Below, in pieces: positions 1 to 7,996 of a stretch of DNA of 14,952 bases. This stretch comes from an uncultured Bacilli bacterium. Lineage in GTDB: Bacteria > Bacillota_I > Bacilli_A > RF39 > UBA660. How positions within the stretch are numbered: position 1 is the first letter of the stretch; every line of letters starts with the position of its first letter. Position numbers and translations under genes: made by a program. The notes beneath the pieces are model-generated. The model worked only from the letters and a program-made list of their open reading frames with translations, was not told the origin of the DNA and made no database searches. Location: NCBI GenBank assembly GCA_944363745.1, contig CALVVD010000011.1, positions 1 to 14,952 of the forward strand, given 5' to 3'.

Positions 1-263
1 ATTTTTATATAAGAAAACAAATTAGGAGCATACTGTACTTCATCAATAAGCAAAGGAGCAGGATGTTCTTCTAAAAACAATTTTGGATCACTTTTCGCTT
101 GCTCACGTAAAACTTCATCATCCAAAGTTATATATTCCATATTATCAGGTTTTAAACTAAGTAAAAGTGTGGTTTTACCTACTTGTCTAGGTCCTGTCAC
201 TAGCAAGACTTTAAACGTTTTATTAATATTTTCAATAACCTCTATCGCTTCTCTAGAATACAT
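1..263 (-). CDS. AAA ATPase of the AAA_14/DUF4143 type, N-terminal part only
   Basis: The first 87 codons of a gene that continues past the left edge. A Walker A motif, GPRQVGKTT, lies at residues 24-32 and a Walker B motif, LLIDEVQ, at 71-77. The text between them (YITLDDEVLREQA) is typical of the AAA_14 domain that usually precedes a C-terminal DUF4143 domain; that second domain would lie outside the window and is inferred. Many such ATPases are variable accessory genes of unknown role. Two in-frame ATGs exist, at 267-269 and 261-263. I prefer the second, because the GGAAG of the ribosome site sits 8 nt before it but only 2 nt before the first. A good sigma-A promoter lies just upstream. 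The family call is fairly firm; the function is unknown. Confidence 0.8.
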   Translation of the reverse strand, partial: MYSREAIEVIENINKTFKVLLVTGPRQVGKTTLLLSLKPDNMEYITLDDEVLREQAKSDPKLFLEEHPAPLLIDEVQYAPNLFSYIK

Positions 264-286
264 AAACATCACTTCCTTTTAACTTA

Positions 287-315
287 ATTATACAGTCAAA
301 TGTTACAAAAGTCAA
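287..315 (-). promoter_or_regulatory. Sigma-A promoter of the AAA ATPase gene
   Basis: On the minus strand the -35 box TTGACT (310-315) and -10 box TATAAT (287-292) are separated by exactly 17 bases, about 24 bases before the start codon. The -35 box is formed by the last, degenerate unit of the 23-bp tandem array, so the array sits where an operator or upstream element would be. Confidence 0.75.
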
Positions 316-405
316 TATACTTACAATAAATTAGTCGATATGAGTATGTTAAATTAGTCGCAATAGTCATGTTAAAATAGTCACAACTATCATATTAAAT
401 TAGTC
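305..405. repeat. 23-bp tandem array, about 4.4 degenerate units
   Basis: The tetramer AGTC (plus strand) recurs at 310, 333, 356, 379 and 402, a perfect 23-base period. Three units are near-complete (328-350, 351-373, 374-396). Read on the minus strand, each begins GACTAATTT or GACTATTTT; the middle two continue directly with AACAT. The unit at 305-327 is degenerate and supplies the ATPase -35 box. The unit starting at 397 keeps only AAATTAGTC and overlaps the clpC stop codon. No transposase or inverted partner copy is visible. It could be an operator array, an iteron-like array, or the remnant of a mobile-element end such as the multiply repeated termini of IS21-family elements. Confidence 0.85.
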
Positions 406-2692
406 AGACTGTTATCTCTTTCTTACCATTATACCAAGCATCAATAATAATAGGAGTAACCACTTCATCTATAACTTTATCAACCCTTCTTGCCCCAAAC
501 TTCTCATATTCACTATCTTTAATAATTTTATCCACAACTTTTGGGGATATCTTTATCTTTAATTCCTTCTTTTTAAATCCTTCTATTAAGACATCTAATC
601 TATTTTCCACAATCTTGTGAATAACATCACCATTTATATTATTAAAGTAATAAATCTTCCCTATTCTATTAACAAATTCCACCCCTAAAAACTCTTCTAT
701 ATCAATATTATTCTTACTTTCTGTAAAACCTATTGAATCACTAGAATACCCTAAATTAGTAGTCATAAAAAGAAACACATTATCAAATCTAACTTTTCTA
801 CCACGTGAATCAGTCAATACCCCTTCATCAAGTACTTGCAAAAAAAGTTTCATTACTTCACTACTAGCTTTCTCTATCTCATCTAAAAGTATAACAGAGT
901 GAGGATGCATTCTAATAGTATCTAAAACCGTTAAATGATTATCAAAACCAACATATCCAGGAGGAGAACCAATAATCTTGCTAACTGTATGAGCCTCTTT
1001 ATATTCACTCATATCAAGTCTAATAAAGTTAGATTCCCCATATAGAAGTTTTGCAAATTCTTTAACTAATAAAGTCTTCCCAACGCCAGTTCTACCACAG
1101 AATAAAAAAGATTCTATATGAGGTTTATCCTGAAAACCTAGTCTTACTTTCTTAACTCTTTCTACTAAATCACTAATAATATCATCCTGACCCAGAACTA
1201 CCTTTTTTAAATCTTTCTCTAAATTATTAATAATTTTTCTACTACTCTTATTAATTTCATAAACAGGTATCTTCGTCTTTAAATATATAACATCTGCTAC
1301 CATTTCTTTTGTAATCTTCTTAGGTTTTCTTTTAGAGATTATTTTAAGCTCTAATTCATTCTTCTTACTAAATAGTTCTTTTTCCTTCTCTTTATAAATA
1401 GAAGCTAGATCAAAATCTTGTTTAATAATAGCTTTTTTCTTATTACTAATGACTTCTCCTAATTCTAAATTAATATTTAAAAGTTCAGTATCATTCTTAC
1501 TTTCTAAGAGTGATGCTTTCGTACAAACTTCATCTAATATATCAATCGCTTTATCAGGTTGATAATATTCATAAATATATGTATCACTAAGATCAACTAT
1601 TAAATCTATAATATCATCACTAATACTAACAAAATGATATGCCTCATATAAAGGCTTTAATTTCTTTAATATAGCTTTAGTCTTATCTTTATTAGGCTCT
1701 TCTATCATAATAAGTTGAAACCTTCTATTTAAAGCTTTATCTTTCTCAATAAAATTATGATACTCATAAGTAGTAGTAGCACCTATAATTCTAATCTTAC
1801 CTCTTGCTAAAGCCGGTTTAACAATATTAGAAGCATCTATTGCCCCTTCTGCACCACCTGCACCTACAATAGTATGTATCTCATCTATAAAGATAATAAT
1901 ATCATCGTTCTCTTCAAGTTCTTTTAATATTTTAGAAACTCTTTCTTCAAATTCTCCTCTATACTTAGTACCTGCTACTAAATTAGCCATAGGTAAAGAA
2001 ATAATTGTTTTCCCTTTAAGTGCTTTAGGAACATTATCATTAACTATTCTCCTCGCTAACTCTTCAACAATAGCAGTCTTACCAACTCCTGCCTCCCCAA
2101 TCAATAAAGGATTATTCTTACCTCTCCTACAAAGAACTTCAATTAATTCTTTAATCTCATCATCTCTACCAATAACAGGATCTACTTCATTATTAGTTAT
2201 CTTTTTATTTAGATTAATTCCAAACTCTTCTACTAATAATTTCTTATGAAGAAGCTTCTTACTACCCTTAATATCACTAGAAATAGTATTATATATAAGA
2301 TCAACATCTATATTAAGACCAATTAAAAGTCTAATAGCAACTCCTTCCCCTTCCTCAAGTATTGCAAGAAATAATTCATTAACACTAACTTCTACTTCTC
2401 CTTTTTCTTTACTATTAACAGAAGCCGTTTCTATTACTCTTTTTAAAAGAGGCGTATATAAAAACCATTCATTAGCAGTCTTACCAACTCCAACTATTTT
2501 AATTAATTCTTTCTTAAACATCTCATAAGTAATACCATAACTCTCTAACATTTTAGTAATATCTAAATCCTTCAAAGAAAGTATCGCTAAAAACAAATGC
2601 TCACTTCCTACATAAGGATGCCTTAAATTATTCATTTCCTTTTTCGCTAATATCAAAGCCTTCTGAGCTTCTTCACTAAATCTTGAAAACAT
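404..2692 (-). CDS. clpC: ClpC-type AAA+ unfoldase of the Clp protease
   Basis: Hexameric unfoldase that feeds proteins to ClpP in the cytoplasm. Domain order: double Clp-N repeat (about 1-145), first AAA module with Walker A GEAGVGKT (199-206) and Walker B FIDE (268-271), a UVR-like middle coiled coil (about 412-450) that marks ClpC rather than ClpB or ClpA, and a second AAA module with Walker A GRTGVGKT (533-540), Walker B ILLDE (601-605) and pore loop GYVG (579-582). The tripeptide IGF (654-656) is the expected ClpP-docking loop. At 762 residues it is somewhat shorter than Bacillus ClpC (about 810), mostly in the Clp-N/linker parts and after the docking loop. The second Clp-N repeat has NEL where Bacillus has TEH. 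The start has a GGAGGAA ribosome site. No ctsR, mcsA or mcsB lies next to it and I see no CtsR box upstream. Confidence 0.93.
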   Translation of the reverse strand: MFSRFSEEAQKALILAKKEMNNLRHPYVGSEHLFLAILSLKDLDITKMLESYGITYEMFKKELIKIVGVGKTANEWFLYTPLLKRVIETASVNSKEKGEVEVSVNELFLAILEEGEGVAIRLLIGLNIDVDLIYNTISSDIKGSKKLLHKKLLVEEFGINLNKKITNNEVDPVIGRDDEIKELIEVLCRRGKNNPLLIGEAGVGKTAIVEELARRIVNDNVPKALKGKTIISLPMANLVAGTKYRGEFEERVSKILKELEENDDIIIFIDEIHTIVGAGGAEGAIDASNIVKPALARGKIRIIGATTTYEYHNFIEKDKALNRRFQLIMIEEPNKDKTKAILKKLKPLYEAYHFVSISDDIIDLIVDLSDTYIYEYYQPDKAIDILDEVCTKASLLESKNDTELLNINLELGEVISNKKKAIIKQDFDLASIYKEKEKELFSKKNELELKIISKRKPKKITKEMVADVIYLKTKIPVYEINKSSRKIINNLEKDLKKVVLGQDDIISDLVERVKKVRLGFQDKPHIESFLFCGRTGVGKTLLVKEFAKLLYGESNFIRLDMSEYKEAHTVSKIIGSPPGYVGFDNHLTVLDTIRMHPHSVILLDEIEKASSEVMKLFLQVLDEGVLTDSRGRKVRFDNVFLFMTTNLGYSSDSIGFTESKNNIDIEEFLGVEFVNRIGKIYYFNNINGDVIHKIVENRLDVLIEGFKKKELKIKISPKVVDKIIKDSEYEKFGARRVDKVIDEVVTPIIIDAWYNGKKEITV

Positions 2693-2714
2693 CTAATTCC
2701 TCCAATCTAATTAT

Positions 2715-2744
2715 ATTTTAAGGATAATTAGCTTTAACAATCAA
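2715..2744 (-). promoter_or_regulatory. Probable sigma-A promoter of clpC
   Basis: On the minus strand, TTGATT (2739-2744) and TAAAAT (2715-2720) are 18 bases apart, 22 bases before the clpC start codon. A perfect TATAAT also lies at 2710-2715 but has no good -35 partner and would leave a very short leader. Neither the tandem heptamer of a CtsR operator nor a CIRCE inverted repeat is present, so the usual heat-shock control of clpC is not evident here. Confidence 0.5.
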
Positions 2745-2769
2745 GAAATAAAAGCCCCAAAAAAGTGAC

Positions 2770-2793
2770 AAAAAAAAGTCCTCCGAAGAGGAC
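2770..2793 (-). terminator. Rho-independent terminator of the transporter gene
   Basis: A perfect 6-bp GC-rich stem, GTCCTC/GAGGAC, with a stable TTCG tetraloop is followed on the minus strand by eight T (2770-2777). It lies just after the transporter stop codon and separates it from clpC. Confidence 0.93.
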
Positions 2794-2801
2794 CATTATT
2801 A

Positions 2802-4202
2802 TTAAATAATTAATAATAAGATTGTAAATGTAATAAACGCTACAACAAGTAAAGCCACTAATAACTTCCAAATATACTTTAACCAACTCCCATATGGAAC
2901 TTTAGTATAAGCAAGAGTAACCATAAGTGGAATACTTGTAGGAGCAACAAGTGTAACAATACCATATATTGCTTGGAATATTACAGCAACTAATTGATAA
3001 TTATTAGTATCTGTAACAACACTTACAAAGTATGGTAATACACTATAAAATGCATATAATGGATCTCCATTAAAGATACTAGAAAGTAAAATTACAAGTC
3101 CAGTAGTAAAGATATTAAATCCTTTAGTTAATCCTAAAATAAATTTATAGATAACTAATTGATAAGGATCATATGTTGTAAGAACTAAACAAGTATAAAT
3201 TAATAGAACTATTAAAGCAGGTAATAATGCTTTCTTAGCACCTTTTGCAAAGCCATCAAATACTTCATCCCATTTAATTTTATAAACAAATTTAAGGATG
3301 ATAATAGCAATTAACATTATAGTAATTAAATCTAATAAACTCCAATTGCCAAAAGATTGAACAGCACCAAGTATTTTACCAAATATTGGGAAACTAAATA
3401 ATTCAAATTCAGTAACTGTAGTAGTAACATTATCAAATAAATCAATACTAAATGCTGTATTCCAAGAAATAAATCCTAAAATAGTAACTAATAGTATTAA
3501 ATCTAAAATAACTACTAAAGGCCATACTCTTTTCTTATCTTTAGATTTTACAGCTTCAGGAATAAAGTCATCTTTATCTTCACATTTTTTAGTACTTGCC
3601 TTTTTACCAAACTTTAATACAAATAAAGATAGTAAAACAATTCCTAAAACTAAAAGTATAACTTTAGCCCAAATTAAATCTGTAATTTCTACTGATAAAT
3701 ATTGTTGTAACACTTGTGTAGTATTATATGAGAATGTAGTTCCCATTAAACCTACAGCCACACTACCTGCTGTTACAGCAGTTGCAGCAAGCTTATTATA
3801 TCCCATCATAAGAACTAAAGATATAACAAATGGGAATAACATAATCAAAGCTAATTGTAGTCCTGCAAATGAAGTTAAAATAGCAAATAATGCCATGATA
3901 ACAACAAGACATATTACTTCTTTACCTTTAAACTTCTTAACAAGACTATCAAGCATATTTCTATAAGCTCCAGTTTTATATAAAACTCCATAGAAACCAC
4001 CAACTACTAGAATAAACAAAGCAACATAACCAAAATATCCTAAAACAGTTGATTGATAAGATAAAAGATCAAATAAACCAACTTGATATCTACCAACTTC
4101 AGTATACTCTGTTTGATAAGTAGCACAAGGTAAAATCCAAGTTAATAGAGCAAATAGCAATAATGTAATTCCTACAACTTTAAATGCATTATGCTTCTTC
4201 AT
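2802..4202 (-). CDS. YfcC/DcuC-superfamily membrane transporter
   Basis: A polytopic membrane protein of 466 residues with about a dozen hydrophobic helices and a charged cytoplasmic loop (KKASTKKCEDKDD) near the middle. The N terminus (KVVGITLLLFALLTWILP) and the C-terminal block with APTSIPLMVTLA and VPYGSWLKY match the pattern of YfcC-type (COG1288) carriers, relatives of the C4-dicarboxylate carrier DcuC. Characterised relatives are ion-coupled carriers of organic or amino acids; the substrate here is unknown. The open frame reaches back to a TTG at 4220, but the ATG at 4200-4202 is the likely start, with GGAAGGAG about 8 nt upstream. It is a single-gene unit with its own promoter and terminator. 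The hydrolase gene directly upstream hints at peptide or amino-acid use, but this is only context. Confidence 0.7.
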   Translation of the reverse strand: MKKHNAFKVVGITLLLFALLTWILPCATYQTEYTEVGRYQVGLFDLLSYQSTVLGYFGYVALFILVVGGFYGVLYKTGAYRNMLDSLVKKFKGKEVICLVVIMALFAILTSFAGLQLALIMLFPFVISLVLMMGYNKLAATAVTAGSVAVGLMGTTFSYNTTQVLQQYLSVEITDLIWAKVILLVLGIVLLSLFVLKFGKKASTKKCEDKDDFIPEAVKSKDKKRVWPLVVILDLILLVTILGFISWNTAFSIDLFDNVTTTVTEFELFSFPIFGKILGAVQSFGNWSLLDLITIMLIAIIILKFVYKIKWDEVFDGFAKGAKKALLPALIVLLIYTCLVLTTYDPYQLVIYKFILGLTKGFNIFTTGLVILLSSIFNGDPLYAFYSVLPYFVSVVTDTNNYQLVAVIFQAIYGIVTLVAPTSIPLMVTLAYTKVPYGSWLKYIWKLLVALLVVAFITFTILLLII

Positions 4203-4225
4203 AATCTTCTCTCCTTCCAACTATA

Positions 4226-4254
4226 ATTATACGAGTAATTTCCTTAGTTTACAA
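4226..4254 (-). promoter_or_regulatory. Sigma-A promoter of the transporter gene
   Basis: TTGTAA (4249-4254) and TATAAT (4226-4231), 17 bases apart on the minus strand, 23 bases before the ATG. Just upstream of the -35 box, TTTTGTGAA occurs twice on the plus strand (4270-4278 and 4281-4289), offset by 11 bases, roughly one helical turn. This could be an activator site. Confidence 0.7.
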
Positions 4255-4291
4255 GCTTTTGATGACTTTTTTTGTGAAAGTTTTGTGAATT

Positions 4292-4966
4292 TTAAAAACA
4301 AGAGAAAAAAGCCCTGAATAATTTTCTAGAATTTATATCTATATCTAAATTAGACTCTGGATGCCATTGTACTCCTATAATAAATTTTTTATTTTTAAGT
4401 TCAACACCTTCTATTAAACCATCACTACTCCTAGCACTAATTAAATGATCTATCAATGAAGGAACATGATAATTATGCCTAGAATTAACCCAGATTTTTC
4501 TTTCGTCTATAATAGAATAAAGCTTACTAAATTCATCTATTATTACTTCATGAACATAATTATTTAAAGGTTCAAAATGATTAATAAAAGTATTATTTTT
4601 AATAGTATTATCATAACAAATTCTTTTATCATTACTTAATACTTTACTTAAAGCTTGCATCCCTAAACATATAGCAAGTAAAGGTTTATCCCATTTAATG
4701 GCATATTTAATAACTAATTCATCAAACTCATACCAAGTATCACCACCAGGCAAAATAAAGCCATCACAAAGCTTTAAAACACATTCTAAATCACCAATCT
4801 CTTCTTCACTATAATTTTTTTTACAAGACAAGTCATATTTATCTAAAGGTAAAATCAACAAAGGAATACCTCCAAACTTAGTAACAACAACTCTAACTTC
4901 TTCAACACAAATAATATTAGTATCCCCACTATATAATCTTCCAACTATTCCAATAATAGGTTTTAT
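4292..4966 (-). CDS. Class I glutamine amidotransferase-like (peptidase C26) hydrolase, non-canonical start
   Basis: The fold and active site are those of the gamma-glutamyl-GABA hydrolase (PuuD-like) family. The nucleophile elbow AICLGMQ contains Cys100, and VQWHPE supplies His202 and Glu204 (numbered from position 4966). The expected N terminus, KPIIGIVGR, is present in frame, but no ATG, GTG or TTG precedes it before an in-frame TAA at 5009-5011. The family start falls on ATA (4964-4966), 8 nt after a GAGG ribosome site, or on one of two ATT codons just before it. Starting at the first TTG (4859-4861) would delete the first beta strand and is unlikely. Either a rare AUA/AUU start is used, or a frameshift or base error has hidden the start. 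It is the last gene of the dus-lysS run; its substrate is unknown. Confidence 0.75.
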   Translation of the reverse strand: MKPIIGIVGRLYSGDTNIICVEEVRVVVTKFGGIPLLILPLDKYDLSCKKNYSEEEIGDLECVLKLCDGFILPGGDTWYEFDELVIKYAIKWDKPLLAICLGMQALSKVLSNDKRICYDNTIKNNTFINHFEPLNNYVHEVIIDEFSKLYSIIDERKIWVNSRHNYHVPSLIDHLISARSSDGLIEGVELKNKKFIIGVQWHPESNLDIDINSRKLFRAFFSCF

Positions 4967-5019
4967 AATAATCGCCTCAAAAAAGAATATGAAAAAAGAT
5001 AAGAATATTTAACTCTCAT
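4963..5019 (-). other. 18-codon open frame overlapping the hydrolase start
   Basis: An ATG at 5017-5019 overlaps the TGA of the kinase-like gene (ATGA). It opens 18 codons (MRVKYSYLFSYSFLRRLL) that end in TAA at 4963-4965, overlapping the ATA codon of the hydrolase. It has no clear ribosome site of its own. One extra T in the run of six T (minus strand) would fuse it to the hydrolase frame. It may be chance, a coupling peptide, or the broken front of the hydrolase gene. Confidence 0.3.
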
Positions 5020-5792
5020 CTTAAAACTTTTACATTTTCTTTAATCTTTTCTAAGTCATAATTATATTTATCTTCATCTAAAACAAATGGTAAAAACTCT
5101 TCTATATTAGGAATATTATAAAAATCAAAACTAAACATTGCACTAGTAGCATTATTTATCAAATTTACAAAAGTAGTTTTATCAAATAATAAAGGAACTT
5201 TAGAAATATCCAAAACAGAGCTAAATTTAAGTTCTCTTTCAATATCTAGATTATAAAATAATCCCAAATAACAAAGTAAAGATTTATATAAATCAACCTT
5301 AACACTACCACTAAAAGTATTACCATCACTATTACCAAGTCTATACTTAGGAGAATAACTAGAACCTCCAAAATAATCTATTTCATCAAAATCAATTAAA
5401 TGTCCACCACTTTTATCAATTAAAAGGTTATCACTATGTATATCATTAAAACACATATTATAACTATGTAATGTAGTTAACTGTTTATCTATATCAAGAC
5501 AAGCTTTACTCTTTTCTCTAATAGAAAAGCATTTTCCGTTAGAAAAAGGAACTGCATCTTTAAACTCTTTAGTTACAATTCCTTGATATAGATTATTAAT
5601 AAATAATTTATCAAGAAGTTCACCACTACCTTCAATATGGGGAAAAAACAATAAATAATCAAATTTACTCTTTACCAAAGGATCAGAATAAACATATTTT
5701 TTTAATAAAAATTCATCTTTCCTTCTTAACTCTGCAGTTCTACTAACACAAGCTAAATCTAAATTATAATATTCTTCTTTAGTCAAATTCAT
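5016..5792 (-). CDS. Protein-kinase-fold (APH-like) protein of unknown substrate
   Basis: A soluble 258-residue protein with a kinase-like C-lobe. In FNDIHSDNLLI (115-125), Asp117 and Asn122 stand in the places of the catalytic-loop Asp and Asn, and LIDFDE (132-137) supplies the metal-binding Asp134 of a DFG-like motif. The N-lobe is short and shows no glycine-rich loop, so it could be an atypical kinase, an aminoglycoside-phosphotransferase relative or a pseudokinase. I chose the ATG at 5790-5792 over an upstream TTG (5805-5807) because a weak AGGTAG ribosome site fits it. It starts 18 nt after the lysS stop and is followed closely by the amidotransferase-like gene, so the three are probably cotranscribed. 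No substrate can be named. Confidence 0.6.
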   Translation of the reverse strand: MNLTKEEYYNLDLACVSRTAELRRKDEFLLKKYVYSDPLVKSKFDYLLFFPHIEGSGELLDKLFINNLYQGIVTKEFKDAVPFSNGKCFSIREKSKACLDIDKQLTTLHSYNMCFNDIHSDNLLIDKSGGHLIDFDEIDYFGGSSYSPKYRLGNSDGNTFSGSVKVDLYKSLLCYLGLFYNLDIERELKFSSVLDISKVPLLFDKTTFVNLINNATSAMFSFDFYNIPNIEEFLPFVLDEDKYNYDLEKIKENVKVLR

Positions 5793-5810
5793 ATTACTAC
5801 CTACCAAATA

Positions 5811-7304
5811 TTATTTATCAAGAGGTTTCATTGTAGGGAATAATATTACATCACGAATACTTTCTTGTTCTGTAAAGAACATTACAAGTCTATCTATTCC
5901 ATATCCTACCCCACCAGCAGGAGGCATACCATATTCTAAAGCTTCAATAAAGTCCATATCTATATCATTCGCTTCATCATTACCTAAATCTTTTTCTCTT
6001 AATTGTTCAAGGAATCTATCTAATTGATCATCAGGATCATTTAACTCTGTATAAGCATTAGCAAATTCTCTTCCTGCAATAAATAACTCAAAACGATCTA
6101 CAAATCTAGGATCATCTTTATTTTTCTTAGTAAGTGGAGAAATTTCTACTGGATGACCATATAAGAAAGTTGGTTGAATCAATGTTTCTTCTACATATTT
6201 TTCAAAGAATAAATTAATTATATGACCAACAGTACGTTCATGTTCTTGAACCTCAATATTATGTTCATGAGCAAGCTCTAAAGCTTCATCCACACTCATT
6301 TCTTTTTTAAAGTCAATACCAGTCTTCTCTTTTATAGCATCAACCATACTAATTCTTTTCCATGGACCTTTTAGACTAATATCATAATCATACCAATGAT
6401 AATCCATTTTTCCTATTACATTATTAGCAATATTAACAAACATCTTTTCTGTTAAATCCATCATACCCTCTAAATCAGAATAAGCTTGATAAAGTTCCAT
6501 AAGAGTAAACTCTGGATTATGTTTTTGATCCATTCCTTCATTTCTGAAGACACGACCTATTTCATAAACAGATTCCATTCCCCCAACTAAAAGTCTTTTT
6601 AATGGTAATTCTAAGGCTATTCTAAGGTACATATCAAGATCTTGACTATTATGATGAGTAACAAAAGGACGAGCTGAAGCACCGGTTAATAATGTTGATA
6701 AAACAGGTGTTTCTACTTCTACAAACCCTTTATTATCTAAAAAGTTTTGAATAGAACGAATAATCTTTGGCCTTAAAAAGGCAACACGTCTTGAATCATC
6801 GTTCATCATTAAATCAACATAACGTCTTCTATATCTTTCTTCTATATCAGTAAGTCCATGAAACTTTTCTGGAAGTGGTCTTAATGCCTTAACTAAAGGA
6901 GTATACTCTAAACATTTAATAGTAACTTCTCCAGTCTTAGTTTTCATAACTTTACCATAAACACCAACAATATCTCCAATATCAGCACTTTTAAATAATG
7001 TATAGATATCTTCTCCTACATCATTAATTGATATATATACTTGAATAGAACCACTCTTATCTTTAATAGAGAAAAATGAAGCTTTACCCATCTTTCTAAT
7101 AAACATAATTCTACCTGCTACTTTAACAGTATCAGTCATATTTTCAAATGCATCATGATCAACAGTTTCATACTTTTCTTTTATATCTTTAGCATAATCA
7201 CTTCTATCATATCTACTTCCAAATGGATCATAACCTAATTCTCTTAGCTTAACAGCTTTATCTCTTCTAACTAACTCCTGTTCTGTTAATTTTCGCTCGT
7301 GCAT
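5811..7304 (-). CDS. lysS: Lysyl-tRNA synthetase, class II
   Basis: Charges tRNA-Lys with lysine in the cytoplasm. The 497-residue length and layout are standard: an N-terminal OB-fold anticodon-binding domain (about 60-135; VKVAGRIMFIRKMGKASF), then the class II core. Motif 2 is GRVFRNEGMDQKHNPEFT (250-267) with Arg251 and Arg254, and motif 3 is GGVGYGIDRLVM (464-475) with Arg472. The block GREFANAYTELNDP (411-424) is the lysine-site signature of the class II enzyme. The ATG at 7302-7304 has a perfect AAGGAGG ribosome site placed inside the 3' end of the upstream RDD gene, which it overlaps by 19 bases, implying translational coupling. No T-box leader is visible, so expression appears tied to the dus operon. 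Confidence 0.98.
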   Translation of the reverse strand: MHERKLTEQELVRRDKAVKLRELGYDPFGSRYDRSDYAKDIKEKYETVDHDAFENMTDTVKVAGRIMFIRKMGKASFFSIKDKSGSIQVYISINDVGEDIYTLFKSADIGDIVGVYGKVMKTKTGEVTIKCLEYTPLVKALRPLPEKFHGLTDIEERYRRRYVDLMMNDDSRRVAFLRPKIIRSIQNFLDNKGFVEVETPVLSTLLTGASARPFVTHHNSQDLDMYLRIALELPLKRLLVGGMESVYEIGRVFRNEGMDQKHNPEFTLMELYQAYSDLEGMMDLTEKMFVNIANNVIGKMDYHWYDYDISLKGPWKRISMVDAIKEKTGIDFKKEMSVDEALELAHEHNIEVQEHERTVGHIINLFFEKYVEETLIQPTFLYGHPVEISPLTKKNKDDPRFVDRFELFIAGREFANAYTELNDPDDQLDRFLEQLREKDLGNDEANDIDMDFIEALEYGMPPAGGVGYGIDRLVMFFTEQESIRDVILFPTMKPLDK

Positions 7305-7996
7305 AAAACATCCTCCTTCACTGTATCTGCAACTACAACTTCAGTCTTACAAACTTTATCATGTAATCCCTGTGCATTTTTAGTAAATGCAATCATTATT
7401 AAACTAATAATAAGTACTAAATACTGAATACTACTAACAACACTACTAGTACTTAAATATAAACTCTTACTTAAGAATAATACTAAGATAATATTTATAA
7501 TATTAACTAAAATACTATTATTAATCATACTTCTAACTAGTAAGTCATTCATAGTTAGTTCTTTATCATTAGTTTTCTTTATTTTAATTTTCATTAACTT
7601 CTTACCAAAAGTCTGTCCATTATTATAACACGGATAAACAACATAGTAAAGTAGACTTATAACAACCGCTACTATTGAAACAATAACTGTTTGTCTAGAA
7701 ATATCATAACTTAAATCTACCATCTGATTAACATATTCTTCCATAGAGACAGTTCCATCAACATAACCTTCTAAAACTCTATTTTGTTCTTCATAAAGTT
7801 TAGTAGTCGTATCATTAACAGGAACAAACATTGTAATAATTGAAGTTATCATACTAATAAATACTAAATCTATTATAAAAGCAAGTAATCTTTGACTAAA
7901 CATAGCTTTAATATCATGACTCTTTTTAGGCTTATTATATTCCTTTATTTGCTCTTCTTCCTCTTTAATTTTATCATAAACATTTTTCTTCTTCAT
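7286..7996 (-). CDS. RDD-family membrane protein
   Basis: A 236-residue inner-membrane protein with a charged, partly coiled N terminus (1-33) and about four membrane helices (near 36-58, 102-122, 158-176 and 186-204). RDD signatures are the Arg36 and Asp43 pair in RLLAFIIDLV, the NGQTFGKKLMKIKI segment (126-139) before the third helix, and QGLHDKVCKT (209-218) after the last helix. RDD proteins have been linked to ion or solute transport in some bacteria, but no specific role can be assigned. The start codon and its AAGGAGG ribosome site lie inside the 3' end of the dus gene (23-base overlap), and its own 3' end overlaps lysS. All three are therefore likely to be made from one message. Confidence 0.88.
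   Translation of the reverse strand: MKKKNVYDKIKEEEEQIKEYNKPKKSHDIKAMFSQRLLAFIIDLVFISMITSIITMFVPVNDTTTKLYEEQNRVLEGYVDGTVSMEEYVNQMVDLSYDISRQTVIVSIVAVVISLLYYVVYPCYNNGQTFGKKLMKIKIKKTNDKELTMNDLLVRSMINNSILVNIINIILVLFLSKSLYLSTSSVVSSIQYLVLIISLIMIAFTKNAQGLHDKVCKTEVVVADTVKEDVLCTSEN

Noticed and set aside
2693..2769. CtsR or CIRCE heat-shock operator before clpC
   Set aside because: No tandem GGTCAAA heptamers and no TTAGCACTC/GAGTGCTAA inverted repeat are present.
4294..4330. A possible terminator (AGAAAA/TTTTCT stem with T run) at the end of the hydrolase gene
   Set aside because: It lies within the coding sequence, the stem is six AT-rich pairs, and the T run is in the loop rather than after the stem.
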